The notes under the pieces were generated by a model. The model did no database searches, was not told where the DNA came from, and saw nothing but the letters and a program-made list of their open reading frames with translations. Source: Panagrolaimus kolymaensis (Eukaryota > Nematoda > Chromadorea > Rhabditida > Panagrolaimidae). Taken from it: a stretch of DNA of 64,000 nt. Both the position numbers and the translations under genes were made by a program. The DNA lies in contig JAJQJQ010000093.1 in the NCBI GenBank assembly GCA_028622995.1, positions 181,606 to 245,605 on the forward strand, written 5' to 3'. Shown here piece by piece: positions 22,101 to 34,894 of this stretch. Positions within the stretch are counted from its first letter, which is position 1. Every line of letters starts with the position of its first letter.

Positions 22101-23560
22101 AAAATTTACAAAACTAAAATAAGTTTTTAATAACGCTTACAACTTTTTGTGATTAATGAAACAAAATAATTTACGTGAACAAAAAAAAGAATAAAATAAA
22201 TATAAACATAAAAGAATGCGGCGGGTTTTCTATTTTTCGTAAACTAAGCAAACTACGTCCATATCTAAAAAGCTGCTTTGGAAGAAGTCATAGCCTACAT
22301 ACAAAAGTAAAATTTTAATCTTATCTGCTTTTTCACATTTTTAGCTGACATTATCCTTCTTTGACTTTTTTAGACTTGCACTAACACTTCTTTCTTTTTT
22401 TCGTCGAGTTTAAACTTTGTATACATATATTTTTTTAATTTTTGCTTTTTATAGCTTCTTAAATTTTTGACGTAACCCATAAACTTTTCATCCTTTTTTT
22501 TGCTTTTTGACTTGTATTTTATTTCAAAAAAAAGTTTTATTTATCAGGAAATTTTTAAATGTTGTTTAACTCTATTTATTTTTTTTGACACTTTTTTGTA
22601 TTTTTGCTGGATTTGAATGGTTCAAAACATAACTTAAATTATTAAGATTTGTTTCTCCAATTCCTTCCTTTCTCCATTGCAAGAGCTATCCTTTTCTTAC
22701 TTCCAAAGAAAAAAAGACACGCCCAATTCGTTTCTTTCTTTGCGCAACTAAGAACAACGTGCAAAAAAACTAAACAAAACTAAACTAAAAGAAAAGCGAC
22801 GAAAATGAAGAAAAAAAAATGAAATGAAGCTTCTATGTTTTTCTCCTTTTTTCCTTCTCATTTATTTGCAGTTAGTTTTCACTTTCGAATGATAGAAAAA
22901 AGGAAGGAAAAAAATAAACTTGAGGTTTCTCGCTTTCTCTTCTATTTATTTTTCTTTTGAGTGGTGGTATAAAGAGTTTTTTTGAATTAAACAAGCTTCT
23001 TTAAAAAAAAGGAAGAAAGAAGTATCATGAAGTTTTATTTTTATTATCCTTCTTCGTTGCTGTCTTCCTCGAAGAGAAGAGTGGGAGAATAACTATTTAT
23101 TTGTCTTTTTGAACAGATGTTTTTTGAAAATAAATGTTTTTAAAAACTATTACGAGTCTAAAAAAATTTACATTGTTTAAAAAAATCTTATTTGAAATTT
23201 ACACAAGTTTTTGTTTTACAATTCAAAAACATTTGTTTGTTTTTTTCTTCTTCTGAAAGGTTCAGATTCTTCCCAATTTTATGCCCCCTTCCATACTTCT
23301 TTTTTTTTATACTTAAAATATGTCTATATTTTTTAATTTTATTTATCCAATCATTTTAATCTCAAGAAAATTTTTAATTCTAATTTTTTGGTTTATTTCG
23401 CCTCGAAATATTTTTTTTCGCATTTTTTTGTCGAAACCACTATCTTTTTTTGAATTTTAATAATTTTTACAATTTTAGTTTTCTACTCCATATTTTAATT
23501 ATCATCATGCATTTCAAATGTTAATAATTTTATTATTACTCACCTACCAGAATAATAATA
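19121..23560. other. AT-rich stretch, no gene seen
   Basis: Long T and A runs and simple repeats (for example TTTA repeats near 21028-21048) fill the region. Frames of 60-130 codons exist but are F/K/N/L-rich and show no family motif. The right part is the upstream region of the GPCR gene. Confidence 0.55.
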
Positions 23561-25165
23561 ATGTCTCTTGATACTACAACACTTGTATATATTGTTGCAG
23601 AAATTTTATTAGCCATTGAAATTTCAATAACAAATTTTTTAGTTTTATGGGTATATTTTCGTTCGAGTCCTGTTCGAACTCCAACTAATACTTTTATATT
23701 TTCTTTGGCGCTAGCGGATTTTTTAGCTGGGTCCATTGGAATTCCAGTTACTGTATATTCGGTGATTACAAAAGCTCCTCATTCATTTTTATCTTGTTTA
23801 GGAGTGCATTTAATTTTATGTGTACTTTGTACAATTTCAATATTTCATTTATTGGCAATTGCCATCGATAAATATATTACAATTTGTTGTAATAAATGTC
23901 AATTTTTATATCATCGTTCTCGACATGGTAGGGCTATGTTTTTAATAATTATGGCATGGACGTTTGGAACTTTAATGGCTATTTTACCCATTTTTGATGT
24001 ATTTGGTTTTGCTTCGAATACACAAAGAAATTTTAATGGTGAATGTCATTTTACTTTGGTAAGATTATTAATTTTTTTAATAAATGTAAAGAGTTTGCAT
24101 TTTCATGCCAAGATGACGCTTTTTAATATTAAAACACGAAAAGTTTAAGAAAAATAGTTTGGTTTCAAAAAGCATAATTTATAAACAAAAGTTTTTAGAA
24201 AAAATCCTTTTTTAAAAGTTAGAAGAAAAAATATGTTGTTGTATTCTTAAATATTTTTGGCCCATTTTAGCGCTAAGAAAAATTTAAAAAATTCTTTTTT
24301 AAACTCAACCTAAAATTTATTATTTTAAATTTTTTTTTTATACAGAATTTCTTTAAGGTTTCTTAAAACCCAGATTTTTTAGTTTGTTAATTTTCTAAAT
24401 AAAATTTTATAGAGCTTCTTTTTCTTTTAGGTCGTAGATTATCGATACTTGGTTTATGTAATATTTTTTGCAACCATAGTCATTCCATCTTTATTAATTG
24501 TATTCTGTTATGCTTCAATATATTCAAGGATACGATATGAAGAAAAACAAATAAAATGTTTATTACGTGCATCGGAAAGACAACGAAGAATTCATAATCG
24601 TCGAAAACTTATTCGAATTTTGCTAATTTTAGTTATAACTTATGCAGTTTGTTGGTATCCTTTATATTTAATAAATACAGTGGATTTATATTTTCCTCAA
24701 TATCATTCCACAAAAGAAATGACTTTGTTCACGGTGGTTATTTCACATTTTGGATGCGCCGTGAATCCCGTAATTTATGCATATGGTATGCCAGGATTTA
24801 AACAAGCTTTAAGGAAATTTTTTCATATTGGTGACACTATTGGAATGACAGCCATGTCAATGACGACTAATAATAATAATAATAATCGAAAATCAACTAT
24901 TGCAAATTGTAGTAATTGTTTATCAATGAAAAATAATTCTCTTCAATCTCCTTTATTATTATTGGAAAAAGAAAAGAAAAAAGCTTTAAGAACGACGAGT
25001 TATATTCAGCCACCAAGAAAAAAGTCGCACGTGAGATTTGAAAATATTCGAAAAATATCTGAACCTCCAACATCGATGTCATCGACTTCTCACACGGATA
25101 TTAATATGTCGCCAATAAGGATAACAAAAATAAATGGATTTGAAAGAAGGGAATATGAGTGTTAA
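23561..25165 (+). CDS. Adenosine-receptor-like class A GPCR
   Basis: Two exons (23561-24058 and 24431-25165, GTAAGA donor, TTTTAG acceptor, phase 0) encode about 410 aa with seven helices. Hallmarks: TM2 ALADFLAGSIGIPV, TM3 Cys (FLSCLG) and the end of TM3 LLAIAIDKYITI, where the usual DRY is DKY. TM5 is IVIPSLLIVFCYASIY, TM6 has CWYP, and TM7 has SHFGCAVNPVIYAY with NPxxY. The SIFHLLAIAID-[RK]-YI and SH...NP-x-IYAY segments are closest to adenosine receptors among the families I know; C. elegans has one such receptor (ADOR-1). The C-terminal tail is about 100 residues, N-, S- and K-rich, with SPI and RKISEPPTSMSSTS as possible phosphorylation sites. No signal peptide is present, as usual for the class. 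The receptor should act in the plasma membrane through G proteins. The ligand is inferred only from family resemblance. Confidence 0.72.
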
Positions 25166-27119
25166 AAAAATATTTTTGGGAGAAGTTATGCAAGTTTTTA
25201 TTCTTCATGAAGTTTGGCCAAAAATTTACATCTTTTATAAAACTTGGTTAAATAATTAATTTCTAAGCTTATTTACCGTTATTTTTATGATTTTTTATGT
25301 ATTTTAATATTATAATATTTTATTATCGACAAAAATCTATGGGTAAAATTTATGCCTCCAACGTACACTAAACATGTCGTCTCATCTTTTCAAGTACAAA
25401 CTCCATATTCAATTTTATTTCGTTGTAAGGTTCCAAAACATATGTTTTTTTTCTTTATCATTTTTGGATCTCATATCTCTTTCTTTTTCTTGTAATATTT
25501 TTCTACAAAAATACATGCAAAAAAAAACAATAATTGTAAGATGTTTAATATTTTATTTTTGAATCCAAAAGAAGAAGAAAAACAAACATAAAAGCTAGTT
25601 GAGAAAGAATTTAAATAAGGCGGCAACGGCGATGGTGGTGGTCAAAGAACATCGACATCAACGATGAAGATGGTCATATGGCCAAAGGCAATGAATTTTT
25701 TTTACTCGGGTGTACACTTCATTTTTGCACGTATTTTTTGATTTTATTAAGTGCTATAACGTTTTTGGTTGGTCGTCGTCGCCTGTCTGTAAAATAGGAA
25801 ATGAGTTCTTTATTTTTTTTTAAATTTTCAACTTAGGATACTTGGATGCTTTTTAAACAATTCTTTATTTGGAAAACTGCTACTTGATTTCTCAAAAAAT
25901 AAAAAAACCAAAAAATTTATTAAACATTTTACAAACTTTTTTATTTGCAATGTAAATTTTTTTTTAAAATTTCAATAATTTATTGTTGATTCTATTTTAT
26001 TTTTTCCTATTCTTAAAATGTGATGATGTCAAAAAAATATAAATAAACTGGGTAAAATGAAACATTTCAAAAAAGCAACAACAAAAGAGAAAGTGAGTCT
26101 CTCACTGAAAAATTGGAGTCGTTTTTATAAATATAAATTTCTGCTTACTTTAGTTTGTTTTTTTCTTTTCACCCAAATTTTTTTTTTGGGAGGTAAAGAA
26201 AAAATGAAGTAGCAAAGAAATAAAAAAAAATTGAAGTTAGAACTATCAAATTACTTCGAAGAAGAACATGCATTTTCTTTTTTTCCTGGCTTCTTGCCAC
26301 TCACTTTTTTCTTTCGTTTTATATATTTATTTTGGGTTAAAATAATAAAAGAAAAAGAATAGATACCGAGACTTTTTTTCTTCTTGAAAAGTTAGCATAA
26401 AAAGAAAGAAGGGGGAACAAAGTCGAATGAATTTTGTACCCTCGGTTTTCATCCTCATTGAATAAAGGAAAACCCAATGATTTGAAAATGGAGCTGCAAA
26501 AAGTAAAATATGAAGTAAAGGAATATAACAAAAATAAAAATAAAGGGGTTTGATATATGAAAAAATAACAAAAGTTTTTTTTGATTTCCTAAAATTTCAT
26601 ACGTGCTAGAAAAATAAAAAATATGCTTACATTGTGGTTGAAAATTGATTAATAAAAAAATGTAATTTGTAAAAAACCACGAAATAAACTTTTCATATTT
26701 AAAACGTGAGCATTCAGCATATTACAAATAAGAAGAAAGATCAAATTAAATACATATATAAAAAAACATAATCTAAACTCACTCGAATACGACAACATCA
26801 TCAAGCTTTCATTTTGCAGAAACAGCAGCAATGACACCACAGATGACGATGAAATAAATAACCGCTTGAAGGGTTATTTTTTTCTTCGCCTAAAAAAAGC
26901 TTCTTCACACAAGCAATAAAAAAAATTTATTTTTTACAACTTTGAAAAAAAGGAAAAGTAAAGAAAAAAATTGCCTGAAGGTTTATTTATTTTATTTCTC
27001 TTATTTTTTGAAAATTAATTTTTTTTGCATCAAGCAAAAAAATAATTTCTTAAAAATTTTTTTTATTTTGTTTTAACCAAAAAATACAAAAAAAGAGGGA
27101 AGAGGAAGAAGAAACTAAG
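25166..27119. other. AT-rich stretch, no gene seen
   Basis: Downstream of the GPCR gene the sequence is homopolymer-rich with scattered GA-rich patches. Short frames lack family motifs. Confidence 0.5.
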
Positions 27120-27127
27120 GTATGTAG

Positions 27128-27529
27128 CAGGGTTGCACGAAATTTCGCGGGAGAACAGTTGGCATGCAGTGATTTCTAGAAATGTAATTCATTAATAATT
27201 TTTTTAACAAATATGTTTAATAACTACTTTTTTTCAAAGAACATGTCCCAAAAAACAGAATAAAAAAATCTCAGCTGAGGAAAAAGTTTTCGCACCAATT
27301 TTGACATTTAATTTCGCGCGAAATTTCGTTTGTCAATTTCTCCGCGAAACTGACTTTACGGAAGCATAACTTTTTCCTGAGATGAGATTTTTTTATTCTG
27401 TTTATTGAGAAATGTTCTTCGTAGAAAAGTAATTATTGAACATATTTGTTAAAAAATTCAATAATGGATTGTATTTCAAGAAAACATCTGTATACCGACT
27501 GTTCTCCCGCGAAATTTCGTGCAACCCTG
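27128..27529. mobile_element. 402-bp fold-back hAT-type MITE
   Basis: The element begins CAGGGTTGCACGAAATTTCG and ends with its inverse, and is flanked by the 8-bp duplication GTATGTAG (27120-27127, 27530-27537). The two halves are imperfect inverted repeats along most of their length (for example AAAAAATCTCA..GAGGAAAAAGTT on the left and its complement on the right), so the whole could fold into one long hairpin. It has no coding capacity. Its outermost CAGGGTTG also occurs, in the opposite sense, at the termini of the 4-kb hAT elements. Confidence 0.85.
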
Positions 27530-27537
27530 GTATGTAG

Positions 27538-30500
27538 TGCTTTTTTGCTCCTTTACGCTTTTCCTTTTTTGACTCATTTTCTTTTTGTTAATCTCCATTT
27601 TTTTGTGTGATTTCTTCGAAAAAATTATTATAAAATTTGTATCTTTTTTTTTATTCTTCTGTGTGCTTTGGAATTTTTTAAAATTGTGTGAAGCTTTGAA
27701 AAAATTAAACAAATTCAAAATTATTTGGACTTGTGAACTTTCATATTATGGTTTCAAGAATACTGTAAAGAATGACGCTTTCCTCTTTTTTTAAACAGAT
27801 TATCTAAAAGTAATAACTAAAAAAATATTTGATGCCTTGACTTCATCAGTCTTTCTTATTTAACAAATTGCTTAATTGTTAAAAAACTTTAAAAACTCTT
27901 TTTATTTTTATTATTTGGTTATTTCTGGATTTAAGATTTTTATGAAAAAAAATTGTCCATAAAAAGTAAAAATGCTCTTTCAAAAATAATCATAAGTTAC
28001 TTTTGCAAGAAAAAAAAAGAATTTGACCTTTCGCTGTTTTGATAAAATTAAATTTAAAAAATTTAGGTTCAATTAAAAAAATTTGCATGAAATTAAGTTT
28101 AGAACCTGAAGAAGATTTTTAAGTTTAAAAAAAATTCAATTAATATGCTTTGAATTTGGTAATTTTTTCCATAGTTTATTTATGGTTATTTTAAGCGGTT
28201 CACATATTCCTTGTATTTTTTAAAAGTTTGTCGTCACATTTCCTTCGTATTTTTTTTATACTTCCTATTTTCCATTTCCTTTCGGGTCATCCACAAAAGT
28301 TTCTCCTGCTAATACTTTAAAAAATAAAAATAAAATAAAGCCATCGTCGTCTTCCTTTTCCAAAAAAGGTTATTGAAGCACTTCCAAAAACAATGTGTAC
28401 GTGTGTGTTTTTTCTTTTTCTAATTTCCGTCAACCAAAAGAAAAAAAGTGTACTACTTTTTATTTTTACAAAAAAAAAATTTGAGGAAGAAAAAGAGAGA
28501 AAACGAACTTTGGAGTTGTAAAGTCTCAATCCAGTCAACAAGCAGCATCCTTCTCCGGAAATTGATTAAATAAAAAATAAAACAAAAAAGTGATATCAAA
28601 ACTTTTATTTTATTTTATTTTTCTGGAATGCCAAGAAAAAAGCAGACGAGTCACGAGGAGGAAGAAAAAAAGAAGTGCAAACTCAAAAAAATTAATTGCA
28701 AAATTAAGACAAGTGAGAAGAAAAAAAAAGTTTGGATAAATTAAAAATGAACCATTAATTTAAAGAAATTTTGATGTCTAAACAAAAATTAATTAACATG
28801 GCTTGCTTCTTGATCATCTCTCTTCAAATTATATCTAAAACTTAAAACTCGTGCCATAAGCATTTTGAAGATGCATTTTTAAGTAATATGTGGCGAATAA
28901 AAAAGAAAAGAAAAACTTGACGAATATTATAAATATTAAAATTTGTTATGAATAGTTCAATTTTATATGCACTTACATGCATGCTTCAATGCTTGTAACT
29001 TTTGAGTGTTCTTCTCTCAAAGTTCTTTCGATTCTTCCATTTTTTTTTTTGAGTAAAAACAAAAGCATTATTTCCAACTTTTTGATTTTGTAACGAAGTT
29101 TAGGGAAGTTAAAAACCTTGCTCGTTTTGCCTGTAGCTATTCCTTTTATAGCAACAACAACAACAACCCAGTGACTCTCATCTTGTTCCATTAAAAGCAA
29201 TTTGTATGTCCGTAGATAGAGTCAAAAAATCGTGTTCTTGACGTTCATAAAATGCTACGAAGATGATAGTGTCAAAATTCTGTCTTGTCTTTTTATTTAT
29301 TTATTTATTTTTGCAGAAGTAAAAAAGAAGGAAACGAAAAAAATTGCTGAAGCTAAAAGATTCTAAAAAGACACACGTTTGCTTTCTTGAAAGTTTGTTT
29401 ACTTTACTGAAAGAAATTGCAGCTAGCTTTTCATTATCTTATTTTCATTGACCAAAAAAGAAGAATGAAAAAAAAAGAAAGAGGAAGGAACAAAGAAGAA
29501 GTCAAATAAATAAATAAATGGTAAAAGTACAAAAATGTCTCTCAAACATAATGAAAGCTTGAAGCTATCTCGGAATACACAACCTGACACATAAAAACAA
29601 TTTCATCAAATACAATATTATTTTTCTAGTAATTCCATGAAATCATTTTGCATAATCAAACTCAATAATAATAGTAACTTAATTTTTTGTAAAAAAAAAA
29701 GATCGAAATTAGATTAAAAAGAATGAATGCAATTAAGATTTGACTTATTCCAAGCAAAGTTGTATGTAAGTAATACATATAAAAACTTTGGACTTTTGAG
29801 CCTTTAATAAAATGGGATAATGATTGCAAAATATGTGAAATAAAACGAGAAATGCATTTGGTATTAGTAAATTGCTAAAAGGGGCTTTAAAAATTGTCAT
29901 TTTATTCATCGAAGTTGAAAACCTCCATTTTAAAGGACTTCCAAAAAGCGTTATCAAAAATCTTTGATTATGGCTGTTTTCATTCCATCAGCTTTTAGAA
30001 TAATTATAAAATTATGAACGAGAAAAAATAGTTTTTATGTTTGCAAATTCCAACGTTGGCGTTATAATAATATTTACATTGCAAGCAAATGTTGCATATT
30101 CTTAGCTACCATTTCGTCCAACCTTAACTCCACTCCTTCGAATACATAGAAAGTAAATAACTCAAGAATCTCGAAATTTTGTAAGAATTTGAATCAGTGA
30201 ATTAGTACATAGTAATCTCCATATTTCTTATAATCCCTTTATTTGGATGTATGTATGTATGTATGTATGTGTGCAGCAATGAAACAACAACCACCATGTG
30301 ACATTTTACTTGGCATTTGTTCAAATAAGAAATATTTCAATAATTGGGCTTTTCTGGCATATAATTCTTCCAATTAGTAACTAATTTTCTTCTTCTCCTC
30401 CTCATCAAAAAGCGAGACAAGTAAACAAGCAACATCATGATTCGTAACACGTGCGTGTTTGGGTGGCTACTTTTGCGAGAAAAATACAATGCAAAAATGA

Positions 30501-30717
30501 AAAAAAAGAAGCTAATCATATCAAAATCAAACAAGTATAAGCAAACCGCATAAAGCTTACTGATACATAAGGAAAGAATGGAAAACAAAGAAGTAAATGA
30601 ATTCAAAAAACTTTATACAACAAAGAACTTATTAAAAGCATAGAAAAAACAGTCATAAAAACAGTTAGAAAAGAAATTATTAAACATGGAAAATTGATAA
30701 ATGATGAAAGTTAAAAT
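27538..30717. other. AT-rich stretch, no gene seen
   Basis: The region is homopolymer-rich and without a supported exon chain. A frame at 29745-29957 (minus) looks slightly less biased but has no recognisable motif or linked exons. An (ATGT)6 microsatellite lies at 30247-30270. Confidence 0.5.
30247..30270. repeat. (ATGT)6 microsatellite
   Basis: Six perfect ATGT units are followed by GTGTGC. Confidence 0.9.
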
Positions 30718-31279
30718 TTATACAACATGTGATTTACGAGGTGGCACTTTTGGAACAACATTTGAACGACGACGAGATGCTTTTGGAACAACATCGAAGA
30801 AGATCTTGACACGAAAGACGAAATAATCATGGAGAAGGATATTATTCTTTGGATCAAATAAAACACTTCGAGTAACAAAGTTCTCAATCATAATCGAATG
30901 ACGTTCAGGTGAAAGAGCATAGGCTGAAAAAGAAGAACCTTAGTAGCTAAGTAATACATATGTACATAGAAGAAACAAGTGAAGAAGACAAATGCAATGA
31001 TCAACGAAACTTATAATGGGTATTAGCAAAAACAGTGAAAGATATAAAGCAAACTTACTTTCAGTTTCCTTCTTGATTTTAGGTTCAACATGTCCAAAAT
31101 ATTCATCCTTGTTTCGAATAACTTCAATAAGAAAACGAGCATTAACTTGAGATGAACCATTATAAACCAATTCGAGACTTGTTTGACCATTCTTAGCATC
31201 AGGATACAAAGATTTTATGATGCCACGAGGAAAGAAGTTTGCTTCCCATTTGATATCTTTCATTGATGGATCATAGAAG
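30718..31279 (-). pseudogene. 3' half of a MATH-domain gene, cut by hAT transposon copy 1
   Basis: Reading on the minus strand away from the transposon edge, codons FYDPSMKDIKWEANFFPRG run on to LELVYNGSSQVNARFLIEVI. A GTAAGT donor (exon ends 31059) joins to an exon at 30923-30718 with ENFVTRSVLFDPKNNILLHD then YFVFRVKIFFDV, a basic Pro tail and a stop. The pattern (W-x-A-x-F-x-P-R-G, a beta strand with VNARF, and a final D-Y-F-x-F-x-V-x-I strand) resembles the second half of a MATH/TRAF-like domain. The first half is missing here and is found at 46399-46582. The bases CATAGAAG (31272-31279) next to the transposon are the inverse of CTTCTATG at the other half. The fragment has no start codon of its own other than one inside transposon-derived sequence, so it is not expected to make the normal protein. 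Confidence 0.75.
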
Positions 31280-31338
31280 CAACCCTGTAAGCCAACCGTC
31301 ATTTTCGACGGTTACCACCGTCTTTTGACGGTTTTGAC
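31280..31338. repeat. 59-bp duplicated transposon terminus
   Basis: The first 59 bp of the terminal repeat (CAACCCTGTAAGCC to GGTTTTGAC) are repeated in direct orientation immediately inward from 31339. Copy 2 has a single terminus. Confidence 0.9.
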
Positions 31339-31792
31339 CAACCCTGTAAGCCAACCGTCATTTTCGACGGTTACCACCGTCTTTTGACGGTTTTGACCGT
31401 CAATTTTTTTTTTCCAAAAACTCAAGATTATTGATAAATAAGCTATGGAGATTATTGCTGCTCTATTTTTTATAGTTGAAACCTATTTCAGAGCCTGACG
31501 GTCTCCACCGTCAACTGACGGTCGCCACCGTCAAGAGACGGTTGAAACCGACGATGCGCATTTTAGTTATGAATTTTTTTTTAAGGTTTCAAAATGATTT
31601 TTAACATTGAAAAAATATTATAAAAGCTAATTTCAAGCAATGATTAACGAGTTTTTTCCAATTCAATTCATTATTAATATCAAAAATGCACAAAAAATGT
31701 GAAATACATGTAAATTTTTTTTCTGTTTTTGTTTATTATTTTATTTTTATTTTTTTAATGCAAGATTATTTTGAACATATAAAAATGAAATA
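31339..31792. repeat. Terminal inverted repeat arm, copy 1 left
   Basis: This 454-bp arm pairs with 34895-35348. Its outer 60 bp and a second block near 31495-31555 carry alternating ACCGTC and GACGGT motifs, candidate transposase-binding sites. Confidence 0.88.
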
Positions 31793-31950
31793 CAAATATA
31801 TATTATTTTTAGATTATAATATTGTTTTACCATCATTAAAAAACAAAAAATTGTTATTATAAATATGTATGTATGAGAAATATTTAAAAAATTTAAGAGT
31901 TTGGAGAAAGTTTAACTTAAAAAACCATTAGAAAATAATTATAACAATGT

Positions 31951-34454
31951 TTAAACGTCCATAACTTCAGGTTCTTCTTCTTCAATTATAACAGGCAAAA
32001 AAGGAGCATACTTTTTTTTAAATTTTTCCATATTCTTCATCTTTATCAACATACTCACAGTTTCTGGTGATAAAGATCCACGTAACTTCGTCGCGGTCCT
32101 TCCCAATAAAGAAAAAACCCTTTCGCTTGCGGCACTGCTTGTGATGCACAGAACTTTTCTAGCTAGGATAGCAATATGAGGAAATACTTTAGCGTTTGCT
32201 TTCCAAAATTCAATTGCGTCGGCATAATTGTAAACAATGCTGTTTGATCTCAAGTCAAGGTAGTTCTCAACCTCAACATCGGTTGGATAAGTTACAATTG
32301 TTTGTCGATGCTGAGTAAAAGGGGAAGGAGGAGCCGCTGCATATGGATCTTCTACCGATTCATCATTGCTAACTTTATGAACCCATTTCTTTAAAGTTTC
32401 TATGGCCTGTAAAACATTTATTATTCCTATCAAAATTTATTATAATATAGTTTACCGAAGGGATAGAAATTTGTGGAATTTCAAGAATCTTATCTTTGTT
32501 TAGTGGATCGAGCAGCAAACCCAAAATATAGTAGTCAGATTTTGCAAATAATGTTAATTGATAATCAACGACTTTCAAAGCAGCTTGGGCCATCGCTTTT
32601 CGATCAGCATTATCATCTTCAATTTGGTCGACAAAAAATTGTCTTAAACGATAATATTCAATATAGACTTTGTTTATTGTTGGAGAAGTTTCAGACTAAA
32701 ATTTTAGTTATATGAAAAATTCAGAATGAACATAGGGAAGTAAGTAAAAGACATACTTGGAAAAGAGTAACTGCGTCTTTAATCGGTTCTAACAATTCTG
32801 TATATGATTTTAAAAGAGGCAAGGTTGAACGATATTCTTGAAGTGCTTCTCGATAAACATATCGACCATTAGCAGAATAGCTATAAAGTTTAGTATTAAT
32901 TAAATCCATTTGTTGTTGATTTAATTTGGTTAAGCTTTCTATTGAGCGGAAACGGGACAACCAGCGGGTTTCAGTGAATTTGAATAAAGAGCCACCAGCT
33001 TTTGATATTTTGTTTTTTAACCAAGGTCGAGAGCTAAAATAACAAAAATAAATAAATATTAAATAGCTTTTATGATGGCTTACTTCACTCCCTTGATTAT
33101 TTTCATTGACATATCCAATTTTTTTTCAATTAATGTTAATCTTTCACGAGTAGTAACATCTAATTGAAATTCTGCTGGCAAGTAGTTATTTTTATATGGG
33201 CATACGGCCCTTTTGCTGAGTAAGTTCAACAAATGGCAAGTATCATTCAAACGAGTGTATTCATTCAATGCTCTTACGATATTACTTCCCTGATCACTCG
33301 TAATTACAATATTATTCTTTAAAAGTTCCAAAGTAATGCCATGTTTTTCTAAAGTCTGAGTTAAGTCATCCAAGACTTCATGACTTTCTGTGGTTTCGGC
33401 AGAAAATTCATGAAAATCCAAAATCCAATTTTCAATTTGCCTACAATTCAAAAATCAATAATTTATGTTAAAGAATAAAAGAAGAATATTTACCAATCTT
33501 CTGTAGTAAAATGGATTGTAACTACAAAATACTGAGAACCTTTGGTACCGAAGTCAAGCGTCAATGCAGCTCCAAATTTTTTAACATGATCAAGGATATG
33601 CTTTGAAAATTGGGGTTCCATTGTTTTGACAAAAGCTTTGCAATAATTTTTAACAGTTTGCCTGGAAGGAATAAAGCCCAAAATTGATGGATCGTTAGCA
33701 GGGATCACTTTGTTACGTGCACAAGAAATACCATAATCAAAACTGCAAAAAAAAATTTAAAATTTTAGTAAAATATTGGATTGTTTACCCTTCGCGATAT
33801 ATGCTTTCCATCAAGTTTTTAAGCCCATTATGTTCAACTGTGGAAAATGGGACAACGTCAGTTGCAACCATAAAAGATAATAACTCTGTTAGTTTTAACT
33901 TTAAATGAGCTGGCGGTTCAACATCTTCTTGATTTTGATTTTGGTGTACATTTTTTTCATGCGAGCTTTAAAAAATTTGTTATAAAAATTTAAGCTATAG
34001 TTCATTTTTCACCCACTTTTTTTTAATACATATTCATTTTATGAGTTTAGATTAATAAATGCCAAATTATAAAAAAGTTTAATCTAATTTTTATATGTAG
34101 AGCCTTTTAAAAAAAACGTAAAAAAATAAATAACAATAAGACAGTAATGAACTCAAAAAAAAGTATTAAAAAAAGTTGGCGCTAAAACGATTGAACCAAG
34201 CCCTTTTTAATGTATGCGACTTACTATAAAGTTTGACGACTGGTAATAGTTGCGGCAAAAATATACTTGCATTTAACACACGTTACCGCGGCTTCTTCCT
34301 TTGTTTCCTTATAAACAATTTTTTGACATCCAGCATATATTTTTTCTCCGAGTTCAAGGATTCCATTACGAAGCGCTTGCAAAATTTCATTTCTATCGAT
34401 CGATGTAAGTTTACCTTCGTAAACTTTATTTCGGCTCCCAGGAGTAAGGCTCAT
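31951..34454 (-). CDS. hAT transposase, copy 1
   Basis: Seven exons mirror those of copy 2: 34454-34225, 33965-33789, 33742-33494, 33440-33084, 33033-32757, 32695-32456 and 32406-31951. The predicted protein is 661 aa and its frames are the same as in copy 2. Key features are the same: a Cys-pair near residue 60, LDFGTKG, TSDQGSN, DTCHLLNLL, ETRWLSRF and the C-terminal dimerisation block with SSAASERVFSLLG. No stop or frame slip is seen, so the gene could still be active. The enzyme excises and inserts DNA with 8-bp target duplications in the nucleus. Confidence 0.9.
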
Positions 34455-34894
34455 TTTAGTTTACCACAATTTTAAAGCAAAATTCATTTACCAAGAATTA
34501 CTAAATATAAAAAATCAAAAAATGGCTTTTTTGGCTTTTATAAACAATCGTTATATGCTATTTCGAACAAAATTTATAAAAAGTCATGCTGTCATATGTC
34601 GATGCCCTTTTCGAAGGTTGTTTACAACTTTTAAGAAATTTTATCTTATGTTGATTTTCATTCTAGAAAGAAAAATATCGAAAAATATTTGGTGTTTTAT
34701 TTTGTCGGCGACTTTTCTTTTGCACAAAAAAAGGATGTGGATAAACATTTTTGTTTTTCGTCTTATTTATTATTTTCCTTGAAAACTTTTTAAAAGAAAA
34801 AAAAACCTTTTAAAGATCCTTCGACATTTTGATGATATTTATATAGAAGTAAACATGTGGCATAAGGAAAGTGGCGTAATTTTTCGGTCGTTTA

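Noticed and set aside
29745..29957. Minus-strand frame of 70 codons with mixed composition
   Set aside because: No family motif, no linked exons and no splice signals in phase were found.
31280..31560. CRISPR-like look of repeated GACGGT/ACCGTC words
   Set aside because: The words are six bases, alternate in orientation, have irregular spacing and belong to transposon ends; the organism is an animal.
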